Assembly: GCF_016584665.1 (NCBI RefSeq)
Contig: NZ_BBJB01000073.1
Coordinates: 16,289 to 80,288 of the forward strand
Reading direction: 5' to 3'
DNA from: Pseudanabaena sp. lw0831
Lineage (GTDB): Bacteria; Cyanobacteriota; Cyanobacteriia; Pseudanabaenales; Pseudanabaenaceae
Length of the DNA: 64,000 nt
Part shown: one piece after another, positions 35,645 through 45,889 of the stretch
How the letters are laid out: each line of letters begins with the position of its first letter
Position numbering within the stretch: position 1 is the first letter of the stretch
Translations under genes and position numbers: made by a program
Notes under the pieces: model-generated
Database searches by the model: none
What the model was told of the DNA's origin: nothing
The model's input: only the letters and a program-made list of their open reading frames with translations

Positions 35645-38056
35645 CTAACTTCTCAATGTTGCTTGAAACTTCTCTTCGAGTAAATCGCGGACTTTCTGAT
35701 GAACGGGATTAATTTCAGCATCAGTTAAGGTGCGATCGCTAGCTCGATAAATTAGTCTAAATGCTAGACTGCGAAAACCTTCAGGAACGCCTTTACCGAT
35801 GTATTGATCGAAGAGAGTTACAGAATCTAGCAACTCGCCGCCCACATGGGTAATCGATCGCTGAATATCGGCAACCGTGAACCTCAATGGTGCAAAGAAG
35901 GCAATATCGCGATCGCTGCTGGGATAAGTGGAGAAAGGATGGAAAGTAGGAATTGACTTTTGCATCATGGCATCAAGCAATGTGTAGAAATCTAGCTCGA
36001 AGGCATAAATTTCATCGTGCAGTTCTTTTTCAGCGCGTAGCTGAGGATGTAACTGACCGAATGTGCCGAGGCGTTCACCTGAAATCCATAGCGATGCAGT
36101 GCGCCCAGGGTGCAATCTTGTATCCTTTTGATCGGGTTGATACTCGACCGTGACGCAAAGATTATGGAAGACAGAATCTAGCAAGCCTTTGGCTTCATAG
36201 AAGTTCATGGGCTTGGACTCATGTTGCCAAGTGCCAACGGTCAGGTCGCCACCGAAAACACCTGCAATGCGATCGGTTTCATCACTGCCAGCTTCATCGA
36301 GCCAGAACACGCGACCGATTTCAAATCCATTGAGGATTCCATTACCTTGGTTGATATTAAAAGCACATGACTCAATCAAATTAGTGAGTAAATCACCACG
36401 CAAAGCTCCATATTCGATCGCTACAGGATTATTGATTTTCACCTGATGTGATTCAGCAGGGCTGCATAGGGACATATGCATTACTTCATTCAAGCCCACA
36501 GCACGGAATGCTGCCCGAATCATCCGCCCTCCTTCTTGATCGGCGGAAAGGAAACCAAACTCAGTTCGTGCAGGTAATGTTTCCACAAATTTATCGTAGC
36601 CATAGATCCGCGCAATTTCTTCCACTAAGTCGATTTCGCGCTCAATGTCGGCATAACGATAGGGAGGCACGGTCACTTTCCATGTGGCATAGCTACCCTC
36701 TTCGATCGGTTGCTTTACTAGCTCAAAGGACAGCACTTTGAGAGTTTGTTCGACTTCAGCTTCAGAGAGTAAAGCTAATGTGTCATCATCTTCGCGATCG
36801 ACTTCTCCAAGGACTTGCCACACCTTAGTCAAGCGCAAATCAATCACACGAACTTCCTTGGAACGAGCATCGACGATGCTCTGCTCAACGACTTCACCCC
36901 CAGCCATCTCCATAATCATCTGCACCGCTTTTGCCGAGGCAGATTCGATCGCAGCTTGATTAACTCCTCGTTCATAGCGAGCCGATGCCTCGGTGCGTAG
37001 TCCTTGAGCGCGAGCCGATCGCCTTGTGGTGACTTGCGTGAATAGAGCTGCTTCTAAAACAATATTTATAGTTTTTTCAGAAACTTCAGTTTCTGCACCA
37101 CCCATCACGCCTGCGATCGCGATCAGTTTGTCACCTGATGTAATCAACAAATTTTGACTAGTAAGACTGCGATCGGCATAGTCAAGAGTTTTGATCTTTT
37201 CACCAGACTTTGCAAAGCGCACACCAATCTTGATACCGTCAGCCAAAGTATCCGCATCAAAGGCATGGAGAGGCTGTCCCCATTCCAGCAAAATGTAGTT
37301 GGTAATATCGACGATATTGTTAATAGAGCGCATTCCCGCCGCTTCAACGCGGCGTTTTAACCATTCGGGCGAAGGTGCAACTTTTACGCCTTTAATCAAT
37401 GTCCCAATGTAGGCAGGGCAAGATTTAGAATCTTCTACCGTTACCCAATTTGCGGCTTTTGGCTGAAAATCTGTAGTTGCTATGGGTAATCGCACTTCTT
37501 TGCCAAGTAGCGCTGCTACTTCACGGGCGATCCCCACCATACTCAGGGCATCGGCACGGTTAGCTGTTGAAGTCACATCAAGGATCGCGTCATCAAGTCC
37601 GAGCAATGGACGCACATCTGACCCAACGGTCACGCCTTCAGGAAATTCATGGATGCCACTTGATTCTTTAGCTAGCCCAATTTCTGCAAGTGAACAAATC
37701 ATCCCCTCAGATCGCTCGCCACGCAACTTAGTCGGGCGCAATTTCAGATCAACTGTTGGCAAATAAGTGCCAATCGTAGCTACTGGTACAAACAAACCCT
37801 GTCTAGCATTCGCCGCGCCACAGACGATTTGTAAAGGCTCAGGTGCACCTATGTCTACTTTACATACCTGCAATTTATCGGCATTAGGGTGACGCTCAGC
37901 CGTAAGGATATGTCCAACCACAACTCCCTCAGCCCATGTCCTGCGATCCTCTATTGACTCGACTTCAAAGCCTGCCATAGTCAGTTTTTCATCTAGCTCT
38001 TGCGGCGAGAGATCGCAGTCTACAAGTTCACGGAGCCAATTCAGAGAGATACGCAT
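35645..38056 (-). CDS. pheT: Phenylalanyl-tRNA synthetase beta subunit
   Basis: 803 aa, full length. N-terminal EMAP-like tRNA-binding domain (about 39-150, with VCGAANARQG), B3/B4 editing region, B5 domain, and the C-terminal FDX-ACB fold (FHPFSTYPSSDRDIAFF onward). Pairs with PheS, encoded elsewhere, to charge tRNA-Phe. A degenerate piece of its 3' part is found across the island at 25988-26030, so this locus marks the island's right edge. Confidence 0.95.
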   Translation of the reverse strand: MRISLNWLRELVDCDLSPQELDEKLTMAGFEVESIEDRRTWAEGVVVGHILTAERHPNADKLQVCKVDIGAPEPLQIVCGAANARQGLFVPVATIGTYLPTVDLKLRPTKLRGERSEGMICSLAEIGLAKESSGIHEFPEGVTVGSDVRPLLGLDDAILDVTSTANRADALSMVGIAREVAALLGKEVRLPIATTDFQPKAANWVTVEDSKSCPAYIGTLIKGVKVAPSPEWLKRRVEAAGMRSINNIVDITNYILLEWGQPLHAFDADTLADGIKIGVRFAKSGEKIKTLDYADRSLTSQNLLITSGDKLIAIAGVMGGAETEVSEKTINIVLEAALFTQVTTRRSARAQGLRTEASARYERGVNQAAIESASAKAVQMIMEMAGGEVVEQSIVDARSKEVRVIDLRLTKVWQVLGEVDREDDDTLALLSEAEVEQTLKVLSFELVKQPIEEGSYATWKVTVPPYRYADIEREIDLVEEIARIYGYDKFVETLPARTEFGFLSADQEGGRMIRAAFRAVGLNEVMHMSLCSPAESHQVKINNPVAIEYGALRGDLLTNLIESCAFNINQGNGILNGFEIGRVFWLDEAGSDETDRIAGVFGGDLTVGTWQHESKPMNFYEAKGLLDSVFHNLCVTVEYQPDQKDTRLHPGRTASLWISGERLGTFGQLHPQLRAEKELHDEIYAFELDFYTLLDAMMQKSIPTFHPFSTYPSSDRDIAFFAPLRFTVADIQRSITHVGGELLDSVTLFDQYIGKGVPEGFRSLAFRLIYRASDRTLTDAEINPVHQKVRDLLEEKFQATLRS

Positions 38057-38145
38057 TGGGAAATTCTGGAGAAAAGAGTATTAAGAAATATTCAGGCTAT
38101 AGTAGTTTAGCAAAATCCGCACTCCAAACTTGACAACTGCATTTC

Positions 38146-38835
38146 ATGTCTGAAGTCAATCCTGATTCGCTAAGTCAAATAATCTCCGATCGCCTAAATC
38201 AAATTCGCGCCAAAATTCCGCCGCAGGTAAAACTCGTTGCTGTCAGCAAATATACGACTACTGAGGCGATACGTGCTGCCTATGCCGCAGATGTGCGCGA
38301 CTTTGCGGAATCGCGGGTACAGGATGCAAAAATTAAGCAAGAAGAATTAGCGGATTTAACCGATATCACTTGGCACATGATTGGTTCTTTGCAAAGTAAT
38401 AAGGCTAGAGCCGCGATCGCCCAATTTGACTGGATACATTCTATTGATCGTTTTAGTCTCGCGGAGCAATGCGATCGCCTAATCATCGAACTTGGTAAAT
38501 CGCCTAAGCTTTTATTACAGGTTAAGCTTGCCGAAGACCCTCACAAATCGGGTTGGTCAGAATCAGAACTCTTAGCTGATTTACCAAGGCTAGAAAAATT
38601 ACAAAATCTCAATATCGTGGGACTAATGACAATCTTGCCACTTGGCTTAGACGAGTCTCAAGCCTATGAAGTATTTCATCGAGCGGCAAACTTAGCCGAG
38701 AAGCTGCGATCGCTCGGTTGGAATAATATTCAGGAGCTATCAATGGGGATGTCGGCGGACTATGCGATCGCGGTCAAAGCAGGTGCTTCGATCATTCGTG
38801 TTGGCAGCCAGATTTTTGCACCAAATAATCGGTGA
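38146..38835 (+). CDS. YggS/PipY-type pyridoxal phosphate homeostasis protein
   Basis: 229 aa single-domain alanine-racemase-fold protein that holds PLP on Lys35 (VAVSKYTT). HMIGSLQSNK, LSMGMSADY and IRVGSQIFA are classic family motifs. It keeps free PLP and amino-acid pools balanced. The order yggS-sepF-proC is common in cyanobacteria; in some, PipX precedes it, but here pheT does, divergently. Its 3' end forms part of a palindrome. Confidence 0.92.
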   Translation: MSEVNPDSLSQIISDRLNQIRAKIPPQVKLVAVSKYTTTEAIRAAYAADVRDFAESRVQDAKIKQEELADLTDITWHMIGSLQSNKARAAIAQFDWIHSIDRFSLAEQCDRLIIELGKSPKLLLQVKLAEDPHKSGWSESELLADLPRLEKLQNLNIVGLMTILPLGLDESQAYEVFHRAANLAEKLRSLGWNNIQELSMGMSADYAIAVKAGASIIRVGSQIFAPNNR

Positions 38836-38865
38836 GACTTGCTGTGCCAGTCTCACCGATTATTT
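38823..38865. terminator. Palindrome overlapping yggS stop
   Basis: Perfect 17-bp arms AAATAATCGGTGAGACT and complement, 9-base loop; includes the yggS stop codon. Confidence 0.75.
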
Positions 38866-39616
38866 GTTTTTTATTGCTTGCCAGATATGCACAAACCTGC
38901 TATAAGTTTAGCGTTCTAAGCCAAACAGTTTTTCCTCATTTACGTTGAGGGTTTTACCAATCCTGACAATGAACATTTGAGTTTTCTGATGGCTGAACAA
39001 TAAATCGCCGCAGTTTTTGTATCCTAGAATACTTTAATTGCAGGTAAAAATAATGGTATTCCAAAGTCAGAAATCATCCAAGAGATTGCCAATCATTTTG
39101 ATGTTATGGCTCTTAATCTTTTGCGATGACTAATACAAAAAGTTTTAGGAATGACTATATCTAACTAAGTTTTTATAGTGATATCACATTGTCCAATTAT
39201 CATCATTTAGACTCACATAGACGCTCTTAGCAAGAACAAATTGATTTTGCTAAGTCCTTACTAGAATGCAAGTTTATCTGATTATTAAGAACATGTTAAA
39301 TATCAATAAAGACTTCTTCACAGATAACTAGTTTGCTTAAGTGGTTAAGTCCTAAGTGCTACTGGACTTTATAAACTAAAAGTCGTATTTAGTCATATTA
39401 AAAAAACTTAACAGGCATATCTAGCTTTTTTTCCTGTTATCGGTTACAGTCTGCGGATAAACATATTGTCAATACTGTTTTAGACAGTTGTGATAATTCT
39501 ATCAGTCTAGACAAAGTATTTTTTTCTTGATGAGATTGCATACCTCATCCTGTCTAGAAATACATGTTTCGGTTTCCAAGCCAAAACTGAGGAGCAAACA
39601 CTAGGAGTTAATTACG
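38836..39616. other. 781-bp AT-rich intergenic region before sepF
   Basis: Apart from the palindrome at the yggS end and a coding-like remnant on the minus strand (38908-39033), I see no gene. The right 450 bp is very AT-rich and probably contains the sepF promoter and a long leader. GGAG lies just before the sepF ATG. Confidence 0.55.
38908..39033 (-). pseudogene. Unidentified coding-like remnant
   Basis: Open frame without a suitable ATG that ends KTLNVNEEKLFGLER then TAA, preceded by GYKNCGDLLFSHQK and MFIVRIG. The composition is protein-like but only 41 codons remain, bounded by a stop at 39034. I do not recognise the parent protein. It could also be chance. Confidence 0.3.
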
Positions 39617-40201
39617 ATGGGAATTTTTACTAAGCTCAAGGATTTTGTTGGTCTGTCTGAAGCTCAAGAGTACGAATATGAGTACGATGAAGCTTCTGGG
39701 CGTGAATACCAAGACATTTATCAAGAAGACAATGGCGCGATCGCACCAGAACCTGAAGAGCCTCAAGCTCGCCGCACCCGTGAACGTCCCACCGCTTTAA
39801 GAGCAACTTCTGAAAACATGAGCAATGTAATTGGTATGCCTGGCGCTGCAAATGGCTTGTCCCAAGTAATGGTGATGGAGCCTCGTAGCTTTGAAGAAAT
39901 GCCTCAAGCAATCCAAGCATTGCGCGAACGCAAATCGGTTGTACTGAACTTGACAATGATGGACCCCGATCAAGCTCAACGTGCAGTTGACTTTGTTGCT
40001 GGTGGTACTTACGCCCTTGATGGTCATCAAGAACGCATTGGCGACAGCATCTTCCTGTTTGCACCTTCCTGTGTTCAAGTTTCATCACAATCTTCAGTAT
40101 TGAACGAAGCGCCAATGACTCAGCCTCGCGTAGTACGTCCTACCGCAGCACCTGCTCCAGCATGGGCATCTGAAGCTCCCGTTAGCCGTTTCGCTCAATA
40201 A
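39617..40201 (+). CDS. sepF: Cell division protein SepF (Cdv2)
   Basis: 194 aa. N-terminal amphipathic membrane-binding helix ([12 protein letters not shown]), an acidic Tyr/Glu linker, the SepF core (about 75-155: [53 protein letters not shown]) and a Pro/Ala tail. Links FtsZ filaments to the membrane at the division site. A 159-codon antisense frame across it is a shadow. Followed 22 bp later by proC. Confidence 0.94.
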   Translation: MGIFTKLKDFVGLSEAQEYEYEYDEASGREYQDIYQEDNGAIAPEPEEPQARRTRERPTALRATSENMSNVIGMPGAANGLSQVMVMEPRSFEEMPQAIQALRERKSVVLNLTMMDPDQAQRAVDFVAGGTYALDGHQERIGDSIFLFAPSCVQVSSQSSVLNEAPMTQPRVVRPTAAPAPAWASEAPVSRFAQ

Positions 40202-40223
40202 TATCTAGGTTATTGGTGAATCA

Positions 40224-41021
40224 TTGAAAGCTCAACTCAGTATTATCGGTGGCGGTGTAATGGGTGAGGCAATTTTGTCTCGCCTTGTCGCTAGTAATAT
40301 TTACCTGCCATCCGATGTCTGCGTCAGTGACCCGATGCCAGAGCGTCGTGCGCTCTTAGAAAAAAAGTATGGCGTGCAAGTTACGCCAAATAATTTAGTG
40401 GCTGCCGATGCAGAGATTATGCTGCTAGCGGTTAAGCCGCAATCGCTAAATGCGGCGGCAATAGGACTCGCAAATGCTCCTGCACCTTGTATTGTGTCAA
40501 TTTTAGCTGGTGTAACTTTGGCTCAGTTAGAGGGAATGTTTCCTTCTAAGTCAATTATCCGAGCCATGCCAAATACACCAGCGCAGGTAGGTGCGGGGGT
40601 AACCGCGATCTCAGCTAATGCATTAGTAACTACAGCGCAGCTAGATGCTGTGCGAAAAATTTTTGGAGCGGTCGGTACGGTTGTTGAAGTTGCCGAGTCG
40701 CTAATGAATGCCGTGACAGGTTTGTCTGGTTCTGGTCCCGCTTACGTTGCGCTCATGATCGAATCAATGGCAGATGGTGGTGTGGCGGCGGGATTGCCGA
40801 GGGCGATCGCGATGCAGCTTGCCACCCAAACAGTTTTAGGGACAGCACAATTATTAAGTGAAACTAAGCTACATCCTGCTCAGCTAAAGGATCAAGTCAC
40901 TAGTCCCGCAGGTACAACCATTGCTGCGATCGCTCAGTTAGAAAAAGCAGGCTTGCGTTCCGCTATGATAGAAGCCGTGCTTGCTGCAACCCGTCGCGCT
41001 GAGGAATTGGGCAAGCAATAA
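40224..41021 (+). CDS. proC: Pyrroline-5-carboxylate reductase
   Basis: Last step of proline synthesis, NAD(P)H-dependent, cytoplasmic. 265 aa: Rossmann start SIIGGGVMGEAIL, IRAMPNTPAQVGAG, VTGLSGSGPAYV, and SPAGTTIAAI at the C terminus. Uses a TTG start (40224); no ATG or GTG fits in frame upstream. Likely co-transcribed with sepF. Confidence 0.93.
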   Translation: MKAQLSIIGGGVMGEAILSRLVASNIYLPSDVCVSDPMPERRALLEKKYGVQVTPNNLVAADAEIMLLAVKPQSLNAAAIGLANAPAPCIVSILAGVTLAQLEGMFPSKSIIRAMPNTPAQVGAGVTAISANALVTTAQLDAVRKIFGAVGTVVEVAESLMNAVTGLSGSGPAYVALMIESMADGGVAAGLPRAIAMQLATQTVLGTAQLLSETKLHPAQLKDQVTSPAGTTIAAIAQLEKAGLRSAMIEAVLAATRRAEELGKQ

Positions 41022-41026
41022 GTTTT

Positions 41027-41055
41027 TTTAGCTTTGGGCTTTGCCCGAAGCTAAA
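41027..41055. terminator. Palindrome after proC
   Basis: 13-bp arms, one mismatch, tip GGGC-TTT-GCCC. Confidence 0.65.
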
Positions 41056-41087
41056 CTTGTAATTGAGCAGATTGGGAGTTAGAGGTT

Positions 41088-42119
41088 TTGGATTATCGTC
41101 AAGCGGGTGTAGACATCGAAGCAGGTCGTACCTTCGTTGAAAAAATTCGCGATTCTGTGGCAAGAACCCATCGTCTAGGCGTACTAGGCGATCTTGGTGG
41201 TTTTGGGGGCTGTTTTGAATTGCCCACAGGTTATCGGCAACCCGTTCTCGTCTCAGGTACAGACGGTGTTGGCACAAAGCTAAAAATTGCTCAGGCAGCC
41301 AATAAACACGACACGATCGGCATCGATCTCGTGGCGATGTGCGTGAATGATGTGCTGACCTCTGGCGCAGAGCCTTTATTTTTCTTAGATTATTTAGCCA
41401 CTGGCAAACTCGAACCCGATCAACTCGCTGAAGTGGTTAAGGGCATTGCTGATGGTTGTCAGATGGCAGGTTGTGCTTTGCTCGGTGGCGAAACGGCGGA
41501 GATGCCAGGTTTCTATGGTGTGGGCGAGTATGACGCGGCGGGCTTTTGTGTGGCGATCGCAGAAAAGTCGGAAATGCTTAATGGCACTCAGGTAAATATT
41601 GGCGATGCGGTAATTGGTTTAGCAAGTTCGGGTGTGCATAGCAATGGCTACAGTCTTGTCCGTAAGATTATCGAAAGCAAAGGCTATAGCTGGAGCGATA
41701 AGTTAGAAATTTCAATTGATACGCAGGATTTAACTTTAGCTGAAATATTTCTCACGCCTACTCAGATTTATGTGAAGCCAGTTTTGGCGGCGCTCAAAGC
41801 CAATTTCGGTATTCACGGACTTGCACATATTACAGGCGGCGGTTTACCCGAAAACTTGCCGCGTTGTCTCGGTGAAGGTCAAGCAGTACAAATTGTCCGC
41901 AATAGTTGGCAAATTCCTGCTCTGTTTCAGTGGCTCCAGTCTGAGGGTGAAGTTCCCGAACTAGATATGTTTAATACTTTTAATATGGGTATTGGCATGG
42001 CGGTAGTCGTTGATCCTGTTAAAGCAGATGATGCGATCGCCTATTTTCAATCTCAAGGTTTTGTAACGAATCGCATCGGTGAAGTCATTGCAGCAGAGCG
42101 ATCGCTGATTTTTGCTTAG
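41088..42119 (+). CDS. purM: Phosphoribosylformylglycinamidine cyclo-ligase
   Basis: AIR synthetase of purine synthesis, 343 aa. Start [52 protein letters not shown] and [13 protein letters not shown] are diagnostic. Starts with TTG at 41088, a few bases after GGGAG and AGAGG. Stands alone after proC. Confidence 0.94.
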   Translation: MDYRQAGVDIEAGRTFVEKIRDSVARTHRLGVLGDLGGFGGCFELPTGYRQPVLVSGTDGVGTKLKIAQAANKHDTIGIDLVAMCVNDVLTSGAEPLFFLDYLATGKLEPDQLAEVVKGIADGCQMAGCALLGGETAEMPGFYGVGEYDAAGFCVAIAEKSEMLNGTQVNIGDAVIGLASSGVHSNGYSLVRKIIESKGYSWSDKLEISIDTQDLTLAEIFLTPTQIYVKPVLAALKANFGIHGLAHITGGGLPENLPRCLGEGQAVQIVRNSWQIPALFQWLQSEGEVPELDMFNTFNMGIGMAVVVDPVKADDAIAYFQSQGFVTNRIGEVIAAERSLIFA

Positions 42120-42304
42120 TAGTAGCTTTGACACATTTGACATAGTTTGATCTGACTGAAAGGCGATCTCTTCGCTAACTTACACCGTACTTAATCTAGT
42201 GATCTATAATGCTGTCAAAACCTCTCTCAGTCTAACCTCAATGCATCAGGATTTGGCAGTATAATTCATGATACTTTCGGTCAAAGTCAACAAGAGTAAC
42301 TGAC

Positions 42305-42907
42305 ATGAATAACGATGCGGAAATGGATGAAGTTAGAAATCAAATTAAAAATTGCGAATCAGTATATCAGGAGGGATATCTTGAGCCATCAGAATGGCAA
42401 AAAAATTTGAGAGATATTATTGAAGGATTTGGTCAATCTAGGTCAAACAAAAAAGTGCAAATTTCAGAAATGTTAAGTTGTATCCTTAAAGACATCAACG
42501 ATAGAAGAGATTCTAACTCCAAGATTGTTGGCAAGGTAAATTTAATTGTGCAAGAAAATGGTGATGGTGTGATTCTTGCCCAAGCCTTTATAGACAACAA
42601 AGCTATTGAGGCTGTGAGAGAAATCAAAGTTAGTCTTAAAGAATATCCAAATTTAGCAACTGAGTTTCCTATTCTCTTTCTTTTGCATCTACATAAGCAT
42701 ACGCTTCCTTGGGAAATGATTACCAAACCCGAAGAACGAGGATTCTATTCACGATTTGCTACAGATATATCTCAACTTACTATCTCTAAATTAGTTAATT
42801 TTTCTCCTGATGACCCAGATGGTGTAATTGTTTGGGGAGATGGTAGAGATTCACTAAAAAGAGTTAACCTTTCTCCAGAACACGAAGTACCGTATATACA
42901 AATTTAA
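42305..42907 (+). CDS. Unknown protein, 200 aa, coupled to TPR gene
   Basis: No family recognised. N-terminal 70 residues are charged and helical; the central part (about 75-125) looks alpha/beta (KVNLIVQENGDGVILAQAF). The C-terminal part contains LPWEMITKPEERGFYSRFATD and an acidic DDPDGVIVWGDGRD. No signal peptide or membrane helix. It lies 12 bp in front of the glycine-zipper/TPR gene, so the two likely form one operon. Confidence 0.7.
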   Translation: MNNDAEMDEVRNQIKNCESVYQEGYLEPSEWQKNLRDIIEGFGQSRSNKKVQISEMLSCILKDINDRRDSNSKIVGKVNLIVQENGDGVILAQAFIDNKAIEAVREIKVSLKEYPNLATEFPILFLLHLHKHTLPWEMITKPEERGFYSRFATDISQLTISKLVNFSPDDPDGVIVWGDGRDSLKRVNLSPEHEVPYIQI

Positions 42908-42919
42908 TCTGAATCTACA

Positions 42920-45271
42920 ATGACTACTTCACAGACAAATATCTTAGAAAATGCAAAAAATGGACAACCTGATGCAATCGCTGCTTTATTAAATCGTAAT
43001 CTTAAACCCAAAGGCATTACGGCAAAGGCTTCGGTGAAGAACAACTGTTTCTGGATTATGTTAGAAGCAGCAAAGATTCCACCGCAAAAACAACTGGTTG
43101 AATTTGTCCGTCAAGCCTTTACTAAGCTGGAGGTACATACTTATACGACTGTCAAAATTTACGGTAAATGCGTAAATGAAGAGATCCCAGATTGGCATGA
43201 GGATCTCGCAATTGTGCCAAAGGTATCTTTAAGCCCTGAGATCTTGGCAAAACAAGGTGATGTGAAAGCGATCACTATGTTGATCAAGCAATGGCTTGAT
43301 CAACATAGTGATATTGCAGTTAAGGTGAGTAAAAAAGATGATTGTTTACTGATTATGCTTGCATCGGTAGAAGTCCCAGATCAGCAGCAAATATCTACAA
43401 AAATTCAAACGGAATTACAGAACCTTCAGGTTGAGTCTGTAACAAAATTAAAAATTTATGGTAAACAAATTGGACAAGAATTTCCTGATTGGCATTTAGA
43501 GATAGATGTTTTACCAAGTATAACGGTGCTAAAAAGTACAGTAATAGAAAGTATAGTGAAGCCTGTTTTTATTCCACAATCTTCAAAATTAGAGGGAGCT
43601 ATATGGTGTAATCGCGTTTATGAGGTGTTGAATGAGATTGGATATCAACATCTTTATCATCGCGCTAAGTCGGAAGATGACAATAATATCCACGAGATTG
43701 TGAAGTCTTATATAGATAATTTAGAAGCGGATCTAGAGCTAGATCTGAATCAAATTATCAGGGAAGTAACTGACTTAAATATAAAATTTAATATTCAAAT
43801 GGATTTAAAAAGAATCCAAACATTTGTATCTGATCTAGTTACATCTGATTTTAGTGCTGTAAGATTAGCAATTCGAGATCTTAATAGGGTTAGTAATCAG
43901 GTTTTATCATATGATCTTCCTGAAGATATTGATCAAGTAGTCACTTTCTTTAAAGAATTTTCCAGAGGTGTGTCTGATGTGCTTAATTCAGAAGCGAAGA
44001 ACAAATCGGCACAAGGAGCCGCTACTGGAGCGGTCATAGGTTCTTTCTTTGGACCAGTAGTCGGTACTTTCATTGGTGCTGCTATTGGTGGATGGATTGG
44101 AGGAGAAATGGAGTCAGAAGATATTCAAAATATTCTGAAAAAATATGATCAATCTAGAAATAAATTGCTTATAGAGTGGGACTTGTTCTTACAAAGAGTT
44201 TACAAGAGGTTAAAAGACCTTATTACCAACTTAGTTCAACTTGAACTATTAACCTATCAGTCTATAGAACAATCGAATAATCTGTTGCATGAAGCAAATG
44301 ATTATTCAGATAATGTAGACACTTTAGAGAAAGCAATCAACTTATATAATCAAGCTATTGAGCTTAATCCATCTCTATTGCCAGCCTTGTTTTGGAGAGG
44401 TAGTGTTCTAGATGACTTAGGTAGATACGACGAAGCTATAGGTTCTTACGATACAGCATTGGAAGTTGAGCCTGAAAATGCTCAAGTATGGTACTTTCGA
44501 GGCATTGCACTATATAATTCAAGCAAAGTTGAAGAAGCAATGTCTTCCTATGATAAGGCATTACAGATTAATCCTAATTACCATAAGGTGTGGTATTGCC
44601 GAGGGAATATATTAGATAGCCTAGAGAAATACGAAGAAGCTATTTTATGTTATGACAAAGCTCTAACTATCGAACCTAATGATTCAGAATCATGGCGTAG
44701 TAGAGGTAATTCCTTATTAAATTTAGAGATGTATGAAGAAGCGATTAATTCTTACACTCAAGCAGTGAAGCATAATTCTGAACTATATCAAGTTTGGTTT
44801 TCTCAAGGCTTGATTCTAGATGATTTAGAGCGATATGAAGAAGCGCTTATATCTTTCGATAGAGCTTTGCAAATTCATCCTGACTACCACGAAGCCTTTT
44901 GCAATCAAGGAAACACGCTAATTAGCTTAGAAAGATATGAAGAGTCAATTCTATCTTTTGATAGGGCATTGGAACTCAATTCTAACAATGCTGATATTTG
45001 GTTCAATAGAGGCTTTTCACTACATAGTTTAGGAAGATATGAAGAATCAATCTTATCTTATAATAAGGCATTAGAAATCGCTCCTAACTACCATCTAACT
45101 TGGTATAACAAAGCCTGTATTTATTCTCTTCAAGACCAGATCGAACTTGCCTTAGAGAATCTCCAAAAAGCAATTCAACTCGATCCTGAAAAGTGTTGCG
45201 AAATGTCAAAGACCGACTCAGATTTTGACAACATTCGCCACGATCCACGCTTTCAAGCCTTGATACAATAG
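42920..45271 (+). CDS. Glycine-zipper TPR protein with duplicated N-terminal domain
   Basis: 783 aa. Residues about 8-96 and 105-195 are two copies of one domain (PDAIAALLNR/VKAITMLIKQ, then VKIYGKCVNEEIPDWHEDL/LKIYGKQIGQEFPDWHLEI). A long helical region follows (about 210-360). Then comes a glycine zipper near 364-397 (GAATGAVIGSFFGPVVGTFIGAAIGGW), able to enter a membrane, and about eight or nine TPR units (460-770) rich in Tyr and Glu. The tail DFDNIRHDPRFQALIQ is duplicated at 46250. No enzyme motif; perhaps a membrane scaffold. Confidence 0.75.
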   Translation: MTTSQTNILENAKNGQPDAIAALLNRNLKPKGITAKASVKNNCFWIMLEAAKIPPQKQLVEFVRQAFTKLEVHTYTTVKIYGKCVNEEIPDWHEDLAIVPKVSLSPEILAKQGDVKAITMLIKQWLDQHSDIAVKVSKKDDCLLIMLASVEVPDQQQISTKIQTELQNLQVESVTKLKIYGKQIGQEFPDWHLEIDVLPSITVLKSTVIESIVKPVFIPQSSKLEGAIWCNRVYEVLNEIGYQHLYHRAKSEDDNNIHEIVKSYIDNLEADLELDLNQIIREVTDLNIKFNIQMDLKRIQTFVSDLVTSDFSAVRLAIRDLNRVSNQVLSYDLPEDIDQVVTFFKEFSRGVSDVLNSEAKNKSAQGAATGAVIGSFFGPVVGTFIGAAIGGWIGGEMESEDIQNILKKYDQSRNKLLIEWDLFLQRVYKRLKDLITNLVQLELLTYQSIEQSNNLLHEANDYSDNVDTLEKAINLYNQAIELNPSLLPALFWRGSVLDDLGRYDEAIGSYDTALEVEPENAQVWYFRGIALYNSSKVEEAMSSYDKALQINPNYHKVWYCRGNILDSLEKYEEAILCYDKALTIEPNDSESWRSRGNSLLNLEMYEEAINSYTQAVKHNSELYQVWFSQGLILDDLERYEEALISFDRALQIHPDYHEAFCNQGNTLISLERYEESILSFDRALELNSNNADIWFNRGFSLHSLGRYEESILSYNKALEIAPNYHLTWYNKACIYSLQDQIELALENLQKAIQLDPEKCCEMSKTDSDFDNIRHDPRFQALIQ

Positions 45272-45282
45272 GAGAAAACACC

Positions 45283-45507
45283 ATGATTACAACTACAGAA
45301 ATCCTCCAAACCATTCCCAAACTCTCTCAAGAAGACTGCTTCCAAATAGCAGAAATACTTTTACAAAGACTACTAACTCAAACAAAACCCACCCGCACCC
45401 AAATCAACCAACAGCTAAAAATCGCCGCCTTACTTGCTGTTGACGACTACACCAACGATCCAGAGCTTACAGCCCTAACTGTCCTTGATGGCAAAGACTT
45501 TTACTAA
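45283..45507 (+). CDS. Antitoxin-like small protein
   Basis: 74 aa starting 11 bp after the TPR gene. Helical start (EILQTIPKLSQEDCFQIAEILLQRLL) and the end DDYTNDPELTALTVLDGKDFY, a tail common on cyanobacterial type II antitoxins. No cognate toxin of its own follows. Treated as an orphan antitoxin. Confidence 0.55.
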   Translation: MITTTEILQTIPKLSQEDCFQIAEILLQRLLTQTKPTRTQINQQLKIAALLAVDDYTNDPELTALTVLDGKDFY

Positions 45508-45545
45508 ATTGTTGTTTTAGATATTTTCCCATAGGAGATAAACCC

Positions 45546-45884
45546 ATGAGCATAGTTTTAGAACGCGAAGCACCACCCTTTCAAGAAGATGCAACAGGAG
45601 CAATCCGCATCGGCAAAACTAGAGTACTTCTAGAACTAGTAATCAGAGCATTTCTAGACGGAGCATCACCCGAAACCATCGTGCAGCAATACTCCACCTT
45701 ATCCTTATCCGACACTTACAGCGCGATCGCCTACTACCTGCGCCATCAACAAGATATAGAAACCTATCTCCAGCAAAGAGAACAAATAGCCGCAAAAGTT
45801 CAGCAACGTTTCCAAGAACTGCAACCTGATATGAGCCTAATGCGATCGCGCCTATTAGCTAGACGCAATAACCAAGAGACTTAA
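45546..45884 (+). CDS. DUF433 antitoxin
   Basis: 112 aa. DUF433 core IRIGKTRVLLELVIRAFLDGASPETIVQQYSTLSLSDTYSAIAYYL, a helix-turn-helix domain that acts as antitoxin for DUF5615 PIN-like toxins. Five bases separate it from the toxin gene. Tail rich in Gln and Arg. Confidence 0.85.
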   Translation: MSIVLEREAPPFQEDATGAIRIGKTRVLLELVIRAFLDGASPETIVQQYSTLSLSDTYSAIAYYLRHQQDIETYLQQREQIAAKVQQRFQELQPDMSLMRSRLLARRNNQET

Positions 45885-45889
45885 TTGTA

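Noticed and set aside
39053..39130. Small ORF starting MVFQSQKSSKRLPIIL on the plus strand
   Set aside because: About 25 codons, poor start context, and another frame of the same DNA looks equally protein-like; undecidable.
39636..40115. 159-codon antisense frame across sepF
   Set aside because: sepF on the other strand is certain, and this translation is cysteine/leucine noise.
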